DNA of 5,480 nucleotides from CAIKZZ01 sp035524595 (GTDB lineage: Bacteria; Pseudomonadota; Gammaproteobacteria; Steroidobacterales; Steroidobacteraceae). The stretch covers positions 1 to 5,480 of the forward strand of contig DATKOP010000017.1 of NCBI GenBank assembly GCA_035524595.1, read 5' to 3'. Positions within the stretch are counted from its first letter, which is position 1, and each line of letters begins with the position of its first letter. Under the pieces are notes generated by a model. The model had not been told where the DNA came from, ran no database searches, and saw nothing but the letters and a program-made list of their open reading frames with translations. A program made the position numbers and the translations under genes. Shown in pieces: positions 5,066 to 5,480 of the stretch.

Positions 5066-5480
5066 TCAGTCCTCCAAAGAATGACGGCCGCGGCCCGCGA
5101 TGTCGGACAGAATGCGCGTCGCCACCTCTTTGAGAGGCATGACGCCCAGATCCTTGCCCGAACGCGTGCGCACGGCCAACGATAGGGACTCGACTTCTCG
5201 GTCCCCCGCCACCAGCAGGTACGGGACCCGCCGGAGCGTATGTTCGCGAATCTTAAAGCCCACCTTCTCGTTGCGCAAGTCGGACTCGACCCGAACCCCC
5301 TGATTTTTCAGGAAATCAGCGGCATTACGCACGAATTCGCCCTGCCGGTCGGTGATCGACAGCACCACCGCCTGCGTCGGCGCGAGCCACGGCGGGAAGC
5401 GCCCGGCGTGGTGCTCGATCAGGATCGCGATGAAGCGCTCGAAGGAGCCGAGGATCGCCCGGTGCAGCATCACGGGCGCC
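5066..5480 (-). CDS. thrS: Threonine--tRNA ligase, C-terminal part (5' end outside window)
   Basis: This is the 3' end of a class II aminoacyl-tRNA synthetase that attaches threonine to tRNA-Thr in the cytoplasm. About 137 residues are visible, running off the right edge; the family is about 640 residues long, so some 500 are missing. The visible part opens with the class II motif 3 region (VMLHRAILGSFERF), part of the ATP site. It continues into the anticodon-binding domain, with the highly conserved blocks FPPWLAP, SDLRNEKVGFKIREHTLRRV and PYLLVAGDREVES. It ends SLED followed by TGA. The match to enteric ThrRS remembered from memory is strong throughout, with no frameshift. It is the first visible gene of the cluster, and its last codons hold the infC ribosome binding site, so translation of the two genes is probably coupled. 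Any thrS autoregulatory operator would lie upstream, outside the window. Confidence 0.97.
   Translation of the reverse strand, partial: APVMLHRAILGSFERFIAILIEHHAGRFPPWLAPTQAVVLSITDRQGEFVRNAADFLKNQGVRVESDLRNEKVGFKIREHTLRRVPYLLVAGDREVESLSLAVRTRSGKDLGVMPLKEVATRILSDIAGRGRHSLED
5071..5075 (-). promoter_or_regulatory. Shine-Dalgarno site of infC, inside the end of thrS
   Basis: GGAGG on the minus strand lies 8 bases before the ATC start at 5062-5060. It sits within the last sense codons of thrS (Leu-Glu-Asp, then TGA). No ATG, GTG or TTG lies at a useful distance from it in the infC frame. It is therefore the main evidence for the non-canonical start. Confidence 0.85.

Noticed and set aside
5299..5312. 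Small inverted repeat CCTGA-TTTT-TCAGG in thrS
   Set aside because: It is a 5-bp stem inside a conserved coding segment (FLKNQG) and is fully explained by its codons.

Overview
The window carries a tightly packed run of housekeeping translation genes, all on the minus strand. In transcription order (right to left) they are: the 3' end of thrS, then infC, rpmI, rplT, pheS, pheT and ihfA, and the first 14 codons of a MerR-family regulator that leaves the window at position 1. This is the classic thrS-infC-rpmI-rplT-pheST-ihfA cluster of Gammaproteobacteria, with related layouts in Betaproteobacteria. The DNA is very GC-rich (about 80% in parts of pheT by hand count). The near-enteric IHF-alpha sequence, an L35 beginning MPKLKTNRAAAKRFRKT, and a MerR gene rather than the enteric btuC after ihfA suggest a high-GC, non-enteric gammaproteobacterium, perhaps on the xanthomonad/pseudomonad side. 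That placement is an inference from remembered sequences, not from a search.

Layout: thrS C-terminal part (5066-5480), then infC (4538-5062), which starts at a non-standard AUC three bases after the thrS stop. Next comes a 180-base structured leader (4358-4537), then rpmI (4163-4357), rplT (3759-4136), pheS (2735-3754, GTG start), pheT (343-2721), ihfA (25-324) and the merR-like 5' end (1-44, overlapping ihfA by 20 bases). Apart from the infC-rpmI leader, gaps are 3 to 26 bases. No gene-free stretch exceeds 300 bases.

The genes serve protein synthesis: two aminoacyl-tRNA synthetases (Thr and Phe), an initiation factor and two large-subunit ribosomal proteins. A nucleoid-associated DNA-bending subunit and a regulator follow. 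The most informative regulatory features are the AUC start of infC, a set of five potential RNA hairpins between infC and rpmI (the last abutting the rpmI ribosome binding site), and the lack of room for an enteric-type pheM attenuator before pheS. A local AT-rich dip in the 3' end of pheT could hold an internal ihfA promoter.

I found no mobile element, CRISPR array, RNA gene or obviously novel multi-gene system. The points worth a second look are regulatory and structural.
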